A DNA stretch of 64,000 nucleotides from Carnegiea gigantea (lineage: Eukaryota; Streptophyta; Magnoliopsida; Caryophyllales; Cactaceae). Both the position numbers and the translations under genes were made by a program. The notes beneath the pieces are model-generated. The model was not told the origin of the DNA and made no database searches. It worked only from the letters and a program-made list of their open reading frames with translations. The stretch lies in contig JAKOGI010002451.1 in assembly GCA_029747015.1 (NCBI GenBank), positions 44,756-108,755 of the forward strand, written 5' to 3'. Within the stretch, counting starts at the first letter, position 1, and each line of letters opens with the position of its first letter. Positions 52,499 through 64,000 of the stretch are shown in pieces.

Positions 52499-54005
52499 GT
52501 CAAGTGGAAGATGAAGAACCAGGTCAATCTTCCAAACCGTGCAGACTGAGACTCAGTTCAGACCAGCCCAGCCATTTTGATATTTTCATCAGGAAAATGA
52601 ACTCCAAATTGAGTAATTCCACTTGGAGCGGTTAGAGGACTTCTTAAGATTTCCAACCATGTGTGGCAAGACAAGTTATGACCACGTTTGCCCTGGGAAA
52701 CGTGGCCTGCAATCAGACCCTGCATTCTGCCAGCACAACCTGGTTTAAGCATGAGGTGTTTTTCCTTCACAAGTGGGTTTTCCTAGCTGCTTGGTTGCTT
52801 GCCTACATCACACCACGTCCAAGGCTTGCTATAAACACAATAATTTGCTGCTGAGAAGGCTTTGAAATGTGTGAACCAATGAGAAAACAAAGGAGAAAAC
52901 AGCACCATGCAATCTGATTGGTGAGCCGAAAAGGGGAAGGAACTTTACGGCTGTCCAATAGGAATTCAGCAAGCAAATCAGCATGTTTAAGCTTGGTTTA
53001 TGAGTAGATTAATGTATAATAAGTATTAATAATGTTTTACTTCATTTTTAGAATGTATTAGACTAGTTTAAGCAAGCTTGTATTTTAGATTAGCACAAAT
53101 CAGCTTGTTTAGCTCTTAATACCTTTCCTCCTTAGGAGGGAATGGTGAGGTGTGTGCTTGTGTGGCTGCTAGCTTGCTTATTTAAAGGCACACGGCCCCC
53201 CCCTTGTAACATATATCAGATTTTGAAAGAAAACCTCTTTGAGAGCTTTGTGCTTTCATGCCTTAGTGCAACCAAATTCCAACTTGCTTATCCTTAATCT
53301 AGTCAATTAAGGTGGTGATCACGTAGGTTTTAATCTTGAATTAAGTGGTACTTCTGTATCTTAATCCAAGGTTAAAGACTCTAAACTTAAGTTTGGTGGT
53401 GATATCTGTATCCAAACATTGAGTTTAGCACTATCCAACTACCTTGATAACCTTCAAGTATTCAAAGAGAAGTGAAGGAAGATTTGCTAGCTTAAATTGA
53501 GTTAGTGAATTCTTATCTTTAATTCTCCTTCATTCCATACATTTACAAACCTTCATTCATCCAGTACCATGCTGATGCAAGGCTAAGGATAGCCCCTTTG
53601 GCTTAGCTTTCCACACAAACACAAAGCCAAACTCAAACCATGAAACACCACAAAACCGGCCATGCTTGGCAGTAATATGGCACGGCCACACCGTGCCTAA
53701 GTGCACGACCGTGCCACCCTTGCCGTGTGGTTTTTTTTTTCTTGTTTGTTTCGTGTTTAGCTTGGTTATCTTCTACCCTTCATACGTCCAACACAATCCC
53801 CTTGAAGATATCCCAAAGTTCCCTTTAGATTTCTACTTAGAATCCCTTGATTCTAAGTTCCATTCCTCCCTCACATGTTTGATGTTTCACAACCATCATA
53901 TTATGTGTCCACTTTCCTTGGTTTTCCCTTGATTGTATCTACCTTTGGATTATAAGGTTTCACTCTTAATTTGAGTTTTAGCTTGAACCATCGGCAGGTA
54001 CATCA
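52233..54005 (+). repeat. Third LTR of element L, 5' truncated
   Basis: Lacks the first ~178 bases; otherwise like 49833-51779 and ends CATCA next to the GCTTG duplication. Confidence 0.88.
53679..53715 (+). other. GC hairpin module inside third LTR of L
   Basis: GGCACGG...CCGTGCC and GCACGACCGTGCC, same as in the other two LTRs. Confidence 0.82.
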
Positions 54006-54497
54006 GCTTGTAACTTCCTCCCCAAGGATCTTTTCATCCTTGTTGGTGTTAGGGGTCTCCAAACAAAGGAAGGGAGTAGAATTATGGATGCAAGCGCTCA
54101 TGGGACGCCCCTTGTTGAGAGGAATGTCTTTAGAAAAGAAATTAAGGCCATTTCCCGCAAAGGGAGGAAAAAGATGCGTGTGCAAGTAAGAGGTTGGAGC
54201 AAAAGCACACTCTGGTTTACCCCGCAACTTATCCCAAGTTTTGATCTTACTCTTCCCTCTCTTCTTCCTCTTATACTTGTACTTTTCCCACCATTCAAGT
54301 GCATAGCCTCGGAGTTTCTTACTAACCACCTCAAACTTCTCGTGCTCTTCAAGGTTGTGGCGAGTGAAGACTTGCTCCACCTTGGAAATCCAGTGAGGGA
54401 ATTCTTCCTTTTGGCCATGGAACTTTGGAGTTTCAAGGCTGGCCAACCCTTTTGCAATCAAGGCAGTCTTTTTCCTCAAGTTTTCAAACGAGCTCAT
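54006..54497 (-). CDS. Element K mini-Gag, first part
   Basis: Start at 54497 (MSSFENLRKKTALIAKGL). It has KLRGYALEWWEKYKYKRKKRGKSK, the same capsid middle as E and F, then AFAPTSYLHTHL and a low-complexity stretch, and reaches element L's boundary; the frame resumes at 33841. No zinc knuckle is seen in either part, unlike E, F and G. Confidence 0.75.
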
Positions 54498-54591
54498 GAT
54501 GGATGAATGCTTAAGGGTTTGTTTAGGTTAAGGGAAGAAGCAGGATTGTAGTAGAGTAGGCAGTGTGGTGTTTCGGGGTTGGGAGCAAGGA

Positions 54592-54699
54592 GCACGGTCG
54601 TGCTTTAAGGCACGGTGTAACCGTGCTGAGCTGCGGGAATGGGGGTGCTGCAGGTTAGGGGTGGCACGGTCGTGCGGGTGTGGCACGGTGTGCCCGTGC
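54592..54699 (-). other. GC hairpin array in leader of element K, two units
   Basis: Units at 54592-54626 and 54663-54699 (71-bp spacing). Confidence 0.82.
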
Positions 54700-54815
54700 T
54701 GAATCTCTGGTTAGGCACGGCTGCAAATTTCGTGGTGGAGTGTTTGGGTTGTTTTTGTGAGTTTGGTGTTTGGACGTGTTTGGGCAAGGAAGCTTGGCCA
54801 AGAAAGATAGCCTAA

Positions 54816-54827
54816 GCTCTGATACCA
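54816..54827 (-). promoter_or_regulatory. Primer-binding site, element K
   Basis: GCTCTGATACCA on the plus strand, three bases from the LTR. Confidence 0.9.
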
Positions 54828-54830
54828 ATT

Positions 54831-56165
54831 TGATGGAGGGTTGTAAGAAGAAGAAACCAACTCACAACTTGCCTCAAAGTGGAATCTAAAACAAGAAGAA
54901 GGAAAACAGCAAGGGAGAGGAGAAATCAAGAGTTTGGATAGTCAAGTGACCTTGCAAGGGATAATCCGAGGAGCCACCCTTGGAGAACACTTGGGCAAGC
55001 TCTTTGTATCAACTAGTTACAGAATTTAATCACCTTCTAGTTGAGAGAAAGAGACCTAGAGACCCACTTGAGTTGCCAAGCTTAAGATATAACACTGGGA
55101 ATTTTTGTGGAGAGAGTTTAAGAACTCACAAGCTCATACATTCAAAGTTGTTTACAAAATGAGAAGCCATCTGATTTTATGCTAGGATGGCCGAGTCTCC
55201 TCCCCCTTCCCATGCAGCAAAAACAAGGCCAAGTACATTTGGGAGAGGGGAAACACATTACATCCATCACTCACCTAGCTTAACACCTCACCACTAGCTT
55301 AATGTACTTCATTAGGGGCCATGATGCCTCCTAAATGATGTGTCAAGCTTACAATGGTTCTAAAATGCAGCAAAAGCAATCAAATCAGCAAGTGGATGAA
55401 GCAAAACCCAAGAAATCAGCCCACTTGTACCGGCTAGGAAGAAACCGGTTAAAGGGGTGTTTTGTTTGTCCTTTTGGCTGGGTAAAACCGACACAAGGGG
55501 GTGCTTTGGATGAGGTTTGAACCCTTGACTTGATAAATATTTATGTCCCCTTTCATGCTGTAAAATTTGACAAAAGTTGGAGTTGAGGAAGTCCACCAAT
55601 TAGGGCCTTATTTCGGACTGTGCTGGATTGCGCCCTGCAGTGCGCTGTCTCAGGTTTTGGCTCGGTTGACTGCCCAAATGGACTCCAAATGCTTTGCAAA
55701 AGGTCTTGTTGGAAAGCTAAGATCTTAAGCTTTAAGGGGGTGGTGCGTGCAGGAAATTTCCCCTCTATATTTTGCTCCAACAGCGACACAAAACCGGGCC
55801 AGAAACTGAACGAACTGGACAGTGCATCTTCTGCTGTGTACATGAGTTTTCTGACCAAGGCATGAACTTCTTTGGCCTCCTTGGGGGTTGAATGGGTGTG
55901 AGGGTTTGCTGAATGTGGGGATGAAGCTTGGGCACGATGGTCCCCATCATCCTTTGAAATGGATGGTACTTGTGATCCCCATTTGGAAAACCCCTTCGGA
56001 TAAGGCACTTTGAAGTTCAAATAAAACTCCATAAAGTGTCTTTTGTCATGAAAATCAAATTGTGGGACCAAAGAAAAGCCTTGCCATGCTTGAATTTGTA
56101 TGGAGCTTACCTCCCATGAAGTTGAGTTGAAAGAATGAAAATGAGGCCCTTGAAAATATACATCA
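54831..56165 (-). repeat. 5' LTR of element K
   Basis: 1335 bp, near-identical to 32333-33669, next to the AATCC duplication. Confidence 0.92.
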
Positions 56166-56170
56166 AATCC

Positions 56171-57311
56171 TCTTGTCTTCACCAAGGAATCACTCTAATT
56201 GGAAAAGAAAAGAGAACCTAGAACACCACTTGAACTTGCTAAAATTCAAGATATAGAACTAGGGATTTTTTTTTGGGACACAAATAAGAATCACTCTCAA
56301 GGTGTTTGTACTACTCTTGGAAAAGCTTACAACTCTGAATTCAAATGCAACTATATAACCCACCTATTTATAGGCTAAACAAAGATAACCAAAAGACTTA
56401 AAAACTCCTAGCAATTGAAACTAGAAAATTGAAAAGGCTTGGAAAATGGGAAAGACTCAACATAAAGGGGTGGGGGAGGTTATAAAGAATATTTTAGGCT
56501 TCCAATCAGCTGAAAACATCCATCTAGAACACTCCAAGTCGTGCATGATGTCATCCACATGATGTCATGTAACCAAAGTCTCTTCATTTGCCCAGCATTT
56601 AATCCTTGCAGCAGCCTCCAATTCAACTGAGCATAACTCTCAGCACACACGTCCAAATCAGGTGATTCTGGGCTTGTTGGAAAGCCCTGGAAATCTATTT
56701 TCCTGAATGGGCTCATTTGCTCACTTTGGATAAGTAGATCAAAAGTTATGGTCCGAACATTACACCTATATCAGAACTGGACTGGAGCAGGACAACTTCC
56801 CTTTGAGTGCTACTTTGCCCAATCAAATGGCGTCCAAATTAAATAAAATTGGGCTTATTTTAAAGCTGACATCTTAAGCTTCAAAACCATGTGGCCCCTC
56901 AAGTTGTGGGTCTACTTGAGCTTGTCCAAAAGTTGCCACAGAAATTACCTTCCGCAGGGATGAATCGGGCACTAATTCTTTCGGAAGGAATAAAACTTTT
57001 CTACAGAGTTTTGCCACGTCTTTGACTTCTTGAAGCTTGATTGGGTCTTCCTTGGGCTGGGCTTGTTGGTCTTTGGGCCGTTCATGATGGTCTCCATCAT
57101 TGAAATGCAAGGTACTCTTGATCCCCATTTGGAAAACCCGTTTGGAAAAGGCACTTTGAAGTTCAAATAAAACTTCATAAAGTGTCTTTTGTCATGAAAT
57201 TCAAATATTGGAACCAAAGAAAGGCCTTGCCATGCATGAATTTGTATGGAGCTTACCTCCCATGAAGTTGAGTTGAAAGAATGAAAATGATACCCTTGAA
57301 AATATACATCA
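56171..57311 (-). repeat. 3' LTR of element J, inner piece
   Basis: Continues the LTR from 32332 across element K. It starts (minus strand) TGATGTATATTTTC and, like K's LTR, holds an inner AATGATGGAGACCATC (57089-57104) that matches the very start of element B's LTR. Confidence 0.85.
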
Positions 57312-57976
57312 ATCCCTTTCTCTTCGAAAAGAATTATCCTCAATTCTTGTTGTGAATGAGGCCATTCTTCTGGAAGCAAGAGTTGCTTAAATTCTTCAAC
57401 AACCCAACAAGGTTTTAACTCGGGCACTTCGAGTTCTTCAACTTCAAGCTCATCAAATCTTAGAGGTAAGTCACAATTCACCTCATCGTTTTCATGACAT
57501 CCTTCTTTAAAGATCAAGGGTTCTCCATGTTCGCCTTCCTTATCTATCCCTGTTGGTTGCTCCTCAGTTGTGTTTCCCATTTGTCCCCCCATGGTTATAA
57601 GTTCGGCTAGTTCAGGTTCTAATTGTGGGGATAATGGAGCAATGAAATTGTCATAACAAGGATCAAAGTGAGCAGCACATGCTATTCCCTTATGTAAATG
57701 GTGATCTAGCACAAGTGTCGAAGGACATGAATAGTCTTCTTGTCCCTCAAGTTCAAAGGTCTCATCATCACCATGGTTATCAAAAACAGGAGGTAGGTCA
57801 ACTAGGCTTGAAGCTTCCTCCCCAAGGATCTTTTCATCTGTGTAGGGGTTAGGTTTCTCCAAACAAAGGAAGGAAGTAGAGTTAGAGATACAAGCACTTA
57901 TGGGATTCCCCTTGTTGACATGGAGGTTTTTAGAAGAGGATTTAAAGTCGTTTACCTCAAAGGAAAGAAAAGGATG
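56874..57976 (-). pseudogene. Element J Gag-like C-terminal region and LTR-encoded modules
   Basis: Cut at 57976 by element P. It has the acidic region with two LPPxFD-type motifs (DLPPVFDNHGDDE, DLPLRFDELEVEE), HSQQELRIILFEEKG, then in the LTR SWEVSSIQIHAWQG and EFHDKRHFMKFYLNFKV. One frame ends at 56972; after a shift near 57100 the second module (LQEVKDVAKLCRKVLFLPKE) reads on to 56874. Confidence 0.72.
57312..57326 (-). promoter_or_regulatory. Polypurine tract, element J
   Basis: CGAAGAGAAAGGGAT on the minus strand, like that of K. Confidence 0.65.
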
Positions 57977-59107
57977 TGATGTATGTTAACCATGGGAATG
58001 TCAAAGATGAGAATGTATGATGGGGAAGATTGAAAACAAGGACAAGCAAAAACCGAAAAGAACAATGAGCTCAACCGGTCTTGATGGATAGTGTGCAACT
58101 CTCTTGTCTAAGATAAGCCAAAGGCGCCCCTTAGAGGAGAAGTTGGGCTATTCCTTCTTCACTTATGGATACAGAATATCACCACCATAAGCAAGAGAAG
58201 GGAACCTAGAAGATCACCACTTGAACTAGCCAATTCAAGCTAAAGCAACTAGGAGTTTCAATGGAGAGGAAAACACTCAGATTTCATTGCATGATATTCA
58301 AAGCTGCCTTCTTACATTCCTAAAGGTCCCTTATATAGGAGGGAGCCTCAAAATTCAGATTACATGGGTTATAATGCAAGCCAAACGGATCAAGACAAAA
58401 GGGAAGCACAAAAAGCAAGAAAAGTACAAAAGGTGATGTTGACAGTTGCTGTCCAGTTTTCCAGATTGCAGGGTCAACTTTCAGCAGCTGTATCTTTGTC
58501 CTTACTTACCCAAATTGGCTCCAACATACCTTATTAGAAAGCTTAGAAAGTGTTCTTTCATATGACTACTTTTGGAGCTCATTTGGTGCAGCCGTTCAGG
58601 AGATATAAACAGAACAAGTGAGATGGTGCAGGCTGACTTCCAAAAGCAGCTTTAGAGGTTTCCTTGCTTTTAGCCTCCTTGGGACACGTTTGACTCTGGT
58701 TTCTTTTCCCACCCTTTTAGCCAATTCAAAAAAGGATCTAGGGGTTAAAATTTCAGGTTGTTAGGGTTACTTTAGGTTGGGGAAAATGGGCTCCCAAAAC
58801 CGGACAAAATCTGACCTGGAAAACAGTTTTGGACAGTTTGGCTTTAACAAAGGGTTTGGATGGGCAAATGACATCCAAATGGGCTGAACCTTGATTTATT
58901 GGGCAGCTAACTCTCCAATCTTTCCAGACATACCAAAAGTTTGGCTTTAAAGCCTCAGGTCATCAGGTCACCAAGGTCAGAAAGTCGGGCCATGTGCGGG
59001 ATGAGCCCGGCAGAATGCAAGTGATCGTGTCTTGAGTGATTTCTAATCCTTGGAAAGCCTTTGTGACCTCTTGAGCTATAAGAACCCCTTGGGGCTGATC
59101 CCCATCA
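57977..59107 (-). repeat. 3' LTR of element P
   Basis: 1131 bp, the same length as H's LTR. The first 145 bases (59107-58963) encode the end of the integrase frame. Confidence 0.92.
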
Positions 59108-62100
59108 TCCCCCCCAGCTTCGGAAGAGTTTGTCCTCAAACTTGGTAGCTCGTCTTCTTCATCAAAGTAGGGCCTCAAATCGGCTACATTGAATGTAGCG
59201 GATACTCCATAGTCACCGGGCAAATCAACCTTGTATGCATTGGAATTGACTTTTTCAAGGATCTTGAATGGGCCATCCGAGCGTGGAAGAAGCTTGGACC
59301 TTCTTTTGCTAGGAAATCGCTCCTTTCTTAGGTGGATCCATACTAAATCTCCAGGCTTAAATTGGACTTCCTTGCGGTGCTTGTTTACCCGATCCTTGGT
59401 CTGATCATTGAACTTCTCAATTTTAGCGCTCACTTGTGCATGGAGCTCTTGGATTTCCTTTGCTCTCTTCTCGGCCTCCCAACTAAACTTGGTTGGAGTA
59501 GGGGGGGGTGTAAGGTCCATAGGTGTACAAGGGTTGAAACCATATACAACTTGGAATGGAGAAAGACCGGTGGCTTTGCTTGGCACTCGATTGTAGGCAA
59601 ACTCGGCATGGCTAAGAAACTCATCCCAACCCTTTGTGCTCTTCTTGGCTAGGACCCTCAACAAAGTACCCAAGGTCCTATTGGTGACCTCGGTTTGGCC
59701 ATCCGTTTGGGGGAGACATGATGTGCTAAATTTGAGATGAGTGCCCATCTTCTTCCATAGAGTGAGCCAAAAATGGCTCATGAACTTGCTATCCCGGTCG
59801 GACCCCATGCTTTTGGGGATGCCATGGAGCCTCACGATCTCTTTGAAGTAGAGGCTTGCAATTTGAGTGGCATCATGGGGAGTATGGCATGAGACAAAGT
59901 GTGCCATCTTCGAAAACCGATCAACTACCACCATTATGGAGTCCTTGTTCCGTTGTGTCCTTGGTAGGCCGGTAATGAAATCTAAACTCACATCCTCCCA
60001 AGGAGCCTTTGGGACCGGTAAGGGCGAGTAAAGACCTTGAGGCACGACATGGCTTTTGGCAAGTTGACAAGTAGAGCACCTTTTAACATAATGCTCAACA
60101 TCCTTGACCATCTTGGGCCAATAGTAGTGCTCCTTCAACATGAGTGAGGTCTTCTCAATGCCAAAGTGGCCGGCCAATGCTCCTCCATGCACTTCTTTAA
60201 TCAAAAGCTCCCTAATGCCTCCTTTAGGGATACATAACCGGTTTCCTTTGAATAAGAACCCCTCTTCAATGTGAAATGGCCCATGGGGGTGCCGTGAGCA
60301 TACTTCAAAGGTCTCCTTGAAGTCTTCCTCCTTGGTGTACAACTCCTTGATCAATTCAAACCCAAGGACTCTTGAGTCAAGGGAGGAGAGGAGTAGATAT
60401 CTTCTAGACAAGGCATCCGCACCCTTGTTTAAGTGCCGGATTTGTGGTGGATCACAAAGTGGAAAGCTTGAAGATATTCCACCCACTTAGCATGCCTTGG
60501 GTTGAGCTTGTGTTGACCTTGTATGAACTTGAGTGCTTCATGATCCGAGTGGAGGATGAACTCTCCCCCCACCAAATAATGTCTCCAACGTTCCAAGGCC
60601 CTCACTATGGCATAAAACTCCTTGTCATACGTTGAGTATTTTCGCTTGGCCTCATTGAGTTTTTCACTAAAGTAGGCTAATGGTCGGCCTTCTTGTGATA
60701 GGACCGCCCCTATGCCCACCCCCGAAGCATCACACTCCCCTTCAAATATCTTGGAGAAGCTTGGAAGAGCAAGTATGGGTGCACTAGTGAGCTTCTCCTT
60801 CACATCTTCAAAGGCGGCTTGGGCCTTTTCATTCCACTCAAATTTCTTGGATTTGAGAATCTCGGTCAAAGGAGCCATGATTGTGCTAAAGTTCTTGACA
60901 AACCTCCTATAAAAAGAGGCTAGACCATGAAAGATCCTCACTTGGTGAATAGAGGAAGGAACCGGCCATTCCCGGATGGATTGAACTTTGCTCTCGTCCA
61001 CTTGTATACCATGGGCTGAAACAACATACCCTAAGAAAACAACTTGGGGAGTGAAGAAGTGGCACTTCTCCAAGTTGCCATATAACTTCTCTTGGGAGAG
61101 CACATCAAGAACTTGTTGAAGGTGATTAGCGTGCTCCTTCTCCCCTTGGCTATAAACCAAGATGTCATCGAAATAGACCACTACAAACCTCCCAATGAAA
61201 GGCTTGAGGACTTGATTCATTAGACGCATGAAAGTGCTTGGAGCATCGGTAAGGCCGAATGGCATGACCAACCATTCATATAGTCCCCCCTGGGTCTTGA
61301 ATGCCGTCTTCCATTCATCCCCTTCATAGATTCGAATTTGATAGTAGCCACTCCTAAGATCAATCTTAGAGAAAATGGTGGCCCCATGCAACTCATCAAG
61401 TAGGTCCCCCAATCTAGGGATGGGATAGCGGTACTTAATAGTGATTTTGTTGATAGCCCGACTATCCACACACATCCTCATGCTTCCATCCTTCTTTGGT
61501 ACCAATAAGGCCAGAACGGCACAAGGACTCAAGCTTTCCCGAATCATTCCTTTGGCCAAAAGTTCATCCACTTGCCTTTGGATTTCTTGGGTTTCTTGTG
61601 GATTCATTCTATAGGCCGGTTTATTTGGAAGGGTGGATCCGGGAATGAGGTCTATTTTGTGTTGGATGGTTCTTTGAGGGGGTAGGCCATGGGGAATTTC
61701 TTGCGGGAACACATGGTTATAGGCTTGGAGAAGTGGGATGAGGAGGGGATGGGCGTGAGTGACGGTTTCGGTTTCACCTAGGCCAAGTAGGAGCCACTCC
61801 TTGAATGACTCATACTCATGGTTTTCGGCCTTGAGGAGGTTAGTGAGTAGGATGTCTTTTTGTGGGGTTTCTTTTGGCTTGAGGAGTTGGGGAGGACGAA
61901 TGGGGGTAAGGGTGATTTTCTTGTGGTCTAGGATGAAGGAGTAGGTGTTCATTCGGCCATCATGCATAACATTTCTATCAAAGAGCCACGGTCTACCAAG
62001 GAGTACATTACATGCATCCATGGGAATCACATCACACCAAATTTCATCCTTATAGTTCTTTCCAATGCTCAAAGAAACTAAACAACGAGATGAGACTTGG

Positions 62101-63436
62101 ATACCTTTGCCTTGATTGAGCCATTGAATGGTGTATGGAAAAGGGTGTGGAGATGCCGTGAGTTGAAGCTTGTCCACCAAGGTCTTAGATGCCACATTTG
62201 TACAACTCCCTCCATCAATGATGAGGGAACATACTTTGCCTCCTATGGTGCACCTCGTGTGAAAGATGGCCTCCCTTTGTTCATTCCCGTCTTGAGTAGC
62301 CAACCCACTCAAAGCTCGCCTAACCACCAAGAGTTCACCTTCATCCGGGCCCTCCTCTACTTCTTCTAGGGCCTCATTCAAGTACAACTCCCTTTCTTCT
62401 TCCATTTCTTCTTCAAAAGATGCTTGGTACTCGGCTAGGGTGACCACTCTCTTGTTTGGACATTCGGATGCAATATGTCCAAGTCCTTGGCACCTAAAGC
62501 ACCTCCTTGTCTCCTTTGGTTTTGTGGACATTTGAGGGGCTGTTTTGGGGACCGAAGGGGGAGGAGGTTTTGGGTTTGGAGGGGTAAAGGGCTTTGGCGT
62601 GGTGTATGAAGGCCTTTGGGGAGTGTAGGCACGATTTTGTGGTTTAAAGGCTTCACTCTTTCCCTTAGTCTTCTTTTGTAGTTCCACCTTGTGAGCTAGA
62701 GAACTTAACTCATCAAGGGTGGTGTATGGGTACAACTCTACTATATGGGCTATCTTCTCATCCAACCCACAAAGATACCTCACCAAAGTTTGTTCCTCAT
62801 CCTCTTTAAGGTCACATTTTATGATCAATTGCTCAAACTCCCTTGTATATTCCTCCACACTTAAAGACCCTTGTCTCAAATGGTGAAGTCTAGAAAAGTT
62901 GTCTTGAAGGTAGTGAGATGGAAGGAACTTCTCTTTGAGTTTTTCTTTCATTTTCCTCCAAGTTTAATCTTCCCCTTCCCTTTCTTGGCCCTCTTAGATA
63001 AAACATTAGCCCACCAAGTAGAAGCATACTTTCTAAGTTTAAGGGCAACTAGTTTTACCTTCTTTTCATTCGGGATGTCCTTGTAGTCGAACACCCTCTC
63101 CACGGTTTGTAGCCAATCCAAGAACTCGTCCGAGTCAAGCTTGCCTTCAAACTCGGGGATGTCAACTTTGAAGTCGTTGAATCCACCTCCTTGATGCCTT
63201 TCTTGTCTCCTTGATCCTCTACTAGCTCTTCCTTGTGACGCAAAAGGGTTGAAATCCGAATCACTTTCACCCGGGTCACTAGATTCACTTGGAATAGGTG
63301 AATCCCTCAAGTTGTCTCTCCTTTCCTTCATGAGCCTTTGAAGTTGAGTTTGCAAGTACTTGCCTCTAGCTTCCATTTCGGCCTTTTCTCTTAAGGCTTG
63401 TTCGGCCACTTGCTCGGGTGTTTGGCTAGAAGACAT
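58963..63436 (-). pseudogene. Element P Gag-Pol polyprotein gene (few breaks)
   Basis: Start at 63436 (MSSSQTPEQVAEQALREKAE). Coiled coil, capsid-like region, a one-base frameshift near 62950, CCHC knuckle ([14 protein letters not shown]) near 62500, protease (LIIDGGSCTN) near 62215, RT about 61640-60960 with YFDDIL near 61170, RNase H about 60740-60500, a second one-base frameshift near 60435, integrase finger (CSTC), core with changes at two conserved spots ([15 protein letters not shown]), the C-terminal domain (SDGPFKILEKV), and a tail in the LTR (QEVTKAFQGL...). Few breaks, so fairly young; the core changes may also impair it. Confidence 0.9.
59108..59115 (-). promoter_or_regulatory. Polypurine tract, element P
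   Basis: GGGGGGGA on the minus strand. Confidence 0.7.
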
Positions 63437-63487
63437 GATATGTGGGCTTTGTGGGAGAGAAGCACAAGATTTGGCTGAGAATGGGGT

Positions 63488-63596
63488 GGCACGGTTGTGC
63501 CGTGGGACACGGGCTTCCCGTGCCAAGTTACTGCCGTGACAAAAGTGCAGAAAAGAGGTGGCACGGTCGGGCCTTAAAGCACGGGTAGGCCGTGCC
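63488..63596 (-). other. GC hairpin array in leader of element P, two units
   Basis: Units at 63488-63524 and 63559-63596 (71-bp spacing). Both are more diverged than in other elements, but GGCACGG / CCGTGCC pairs remain. Confidence 0.78.
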
Positions 63597-63690
63597 ACAA
63601 TTCTGTCCCGTGCGGATAGAGAAAGGATGTTTTGTGGTTTGTGTTTGAGAAATGTATTTGGGTGGAAGCTTGGCCAAGAGGGTAGCCTAA

Positions 63691-63702
63691 GCTCTGATAC
63701 CA
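63691..63702 (-). promoter_or_regulatory. Primer-binding site, element P
   Basis: GCTCTGATACCA on the plus strand. Confidence 0.9.
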
Positions 63703-63705
63703 AGA

Positions 63706-64000
63706 TGATGTATGTTAACCATGGGAATGTCAAAGATGAGAATGTATGATGGGGAAGACTGAAAACAAGGACAAGCAAAAAACCGAAAAGAACAATGAGC
63801 TCACCCGACCTTGATGGATAGTGTGCAACTCTCTTGTCTAAGATAAGCCAAAGGCGCCACTTAGAGGAGAAGTTGGGCTATTCCTTCTTCACTTATGGAT
63901 ACAGAATATCACCATCATAAGCAAGAGAAAGGAACCTAGAAGATCACCACTTGAACTAGCCAATTCAAGCTAAAGCAACTAGGAGTTTCAATGGAGAGTA
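63706..64000 (-). repeat. 5' LTR of element P, partial
   Basis: Matches 57977-58271 with about nine differences by eye; cut by the window edge. Confidence 0.9.

Larger units (their letters stand above)
33842..54005 (+). mobile_element. Element L: three-LTR tandem of a non-autonomous element
   Basis: LTRs at 33842-35787, 49833-51779 and 52233-54005 with two interiors between them. The outer flanks are GATTG (33837-33841) and GCTTG (54006-54010), a 5-bp duplication with one change, so the tandem stands where one element landed in K. Element M interrupts the first interior. It encodes no Gag, protease or polymerase, only a small unique protein. Confidence 0.88.
32333..56165 (-). mobile_element. 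Element K: mini-Gag LTR element, split by L
   Basis: LTRs 32333-33669 (1337 bp) and 54831-56165 (1335 bp), perfect target duplication AATCC (32328-32332 and 56166-56170) although 23.8 kb apart. The interior on the two sides (33670-33841 and 54006-54830) joins across element L. Confidence 0.93.
32132..64000 (-). mobile_element. Element J: mini-Gag LTR element hosting the right-hand nest
   Basis: The 3' LTR is split into 32132-32332 and 56171-57311 by element K; the gag side (57312-57976) is then cut by element P. The 5' half lies outside the window. Left flank is GTTTA (32127-32131); the partner copy is not visible. It is the oldest layer of the right half. Confidence 0.82.
57977..64000 (-). 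mobile_element. Element P: nearly complete Ty3/gypsy element
   Basis: 3' LTR 57977-59107, gag-pol 58963-63436, two hairpin units, primer site, and the first ~295 bases of the 5' LTR at the window edge. It interrupts element J's mini-Gag; the left flank is GGATG (57972-57976). LTR and protein closely match H. Confidence 0.93.

Overview
This window is a block of plant intergenic DNA made almost entirely of LTR retrotransposons inserted into one another. I see no cellular gene, rRNA or tRNA gene. Evidence for a plant: twelve primer-binding sites read TGGTATCAGAGC, complementary to the 3' end of plant initiator methionine tRNA; the polyproteins are Ty3/gypsy type (Gag zinc knuckle, protease, reverse transcriptase, RNase H, integrase, in that order) with RT text typical of plant chromoviruses (MPFGL-NAPSTFM, YFDDIL). 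The integrase reading frame runs across the polypurine tract into the 3' LTR, which recalls the CRM clade; that placement is tentative. The species cannot be told from the sequence.

I name the elements by letter. Left half: A (+, 5-4485) has an LTR, a leader and a broken gag, and holds a solo LTR S (target duplication CCACA). B (+, from 4486) is a decayed Gag-Pol element; C (-, Gag-protease only) sits inside B's RT exactly at the catalytic YFDD codons. B's 3' LTR is broken at 15786 by a complex of D (-, Gag-protease with an intact reading frame), E and F (+, mini-Gag elements sharing one LTR) and G (-, very young, inside F, duplication ATGAG). H (+) is a 5'-truncated pol with its 3' LTR at 30594-31724.

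Right half: one nest about five levels deep, almost every level bounded by a readable 5-bp duplication. J (-) hosts K (-, AATCC) in its LTR and P (-, a nearly whole Gag-Pol element) in its gag. K hosts L (+, GATTG/GCTTG), L hosts M (+, Gag-Pol, AGGAT), and M hosts the solo LTR N (CAATC) and O (-, Gag-protease fused to the integrase tail, TGTTT).

Autonomous-type elements (B, H, M, P) encode or once encoded RT and integrase. The others (C, D, E, F, G, J, K, L, O) keep only Gag-protease, a shrunken Gag, or an unrelated small protein, and would need enzymes supplied in trans.

Three things stand out. (1) A GC-rich double-hairpin module (GGCACGG..CCGTGCC then GCACGACCGTGCC), often repeated at about 72 bp, lies in the 5' untranslated part of nearly every family, either in the leader or inside the LTR. 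(2) A second hairpin in R-U5 has a constant loop (TGGTG..TTCTGTAT) and stems that change in a compensatory way between families. (3) The U3 part of the LTRs encodes a related C-terminal protein tail that is attached to integrase in autonomous elements and to Gag-protease or mini-Gag in the non-autonomous ones.
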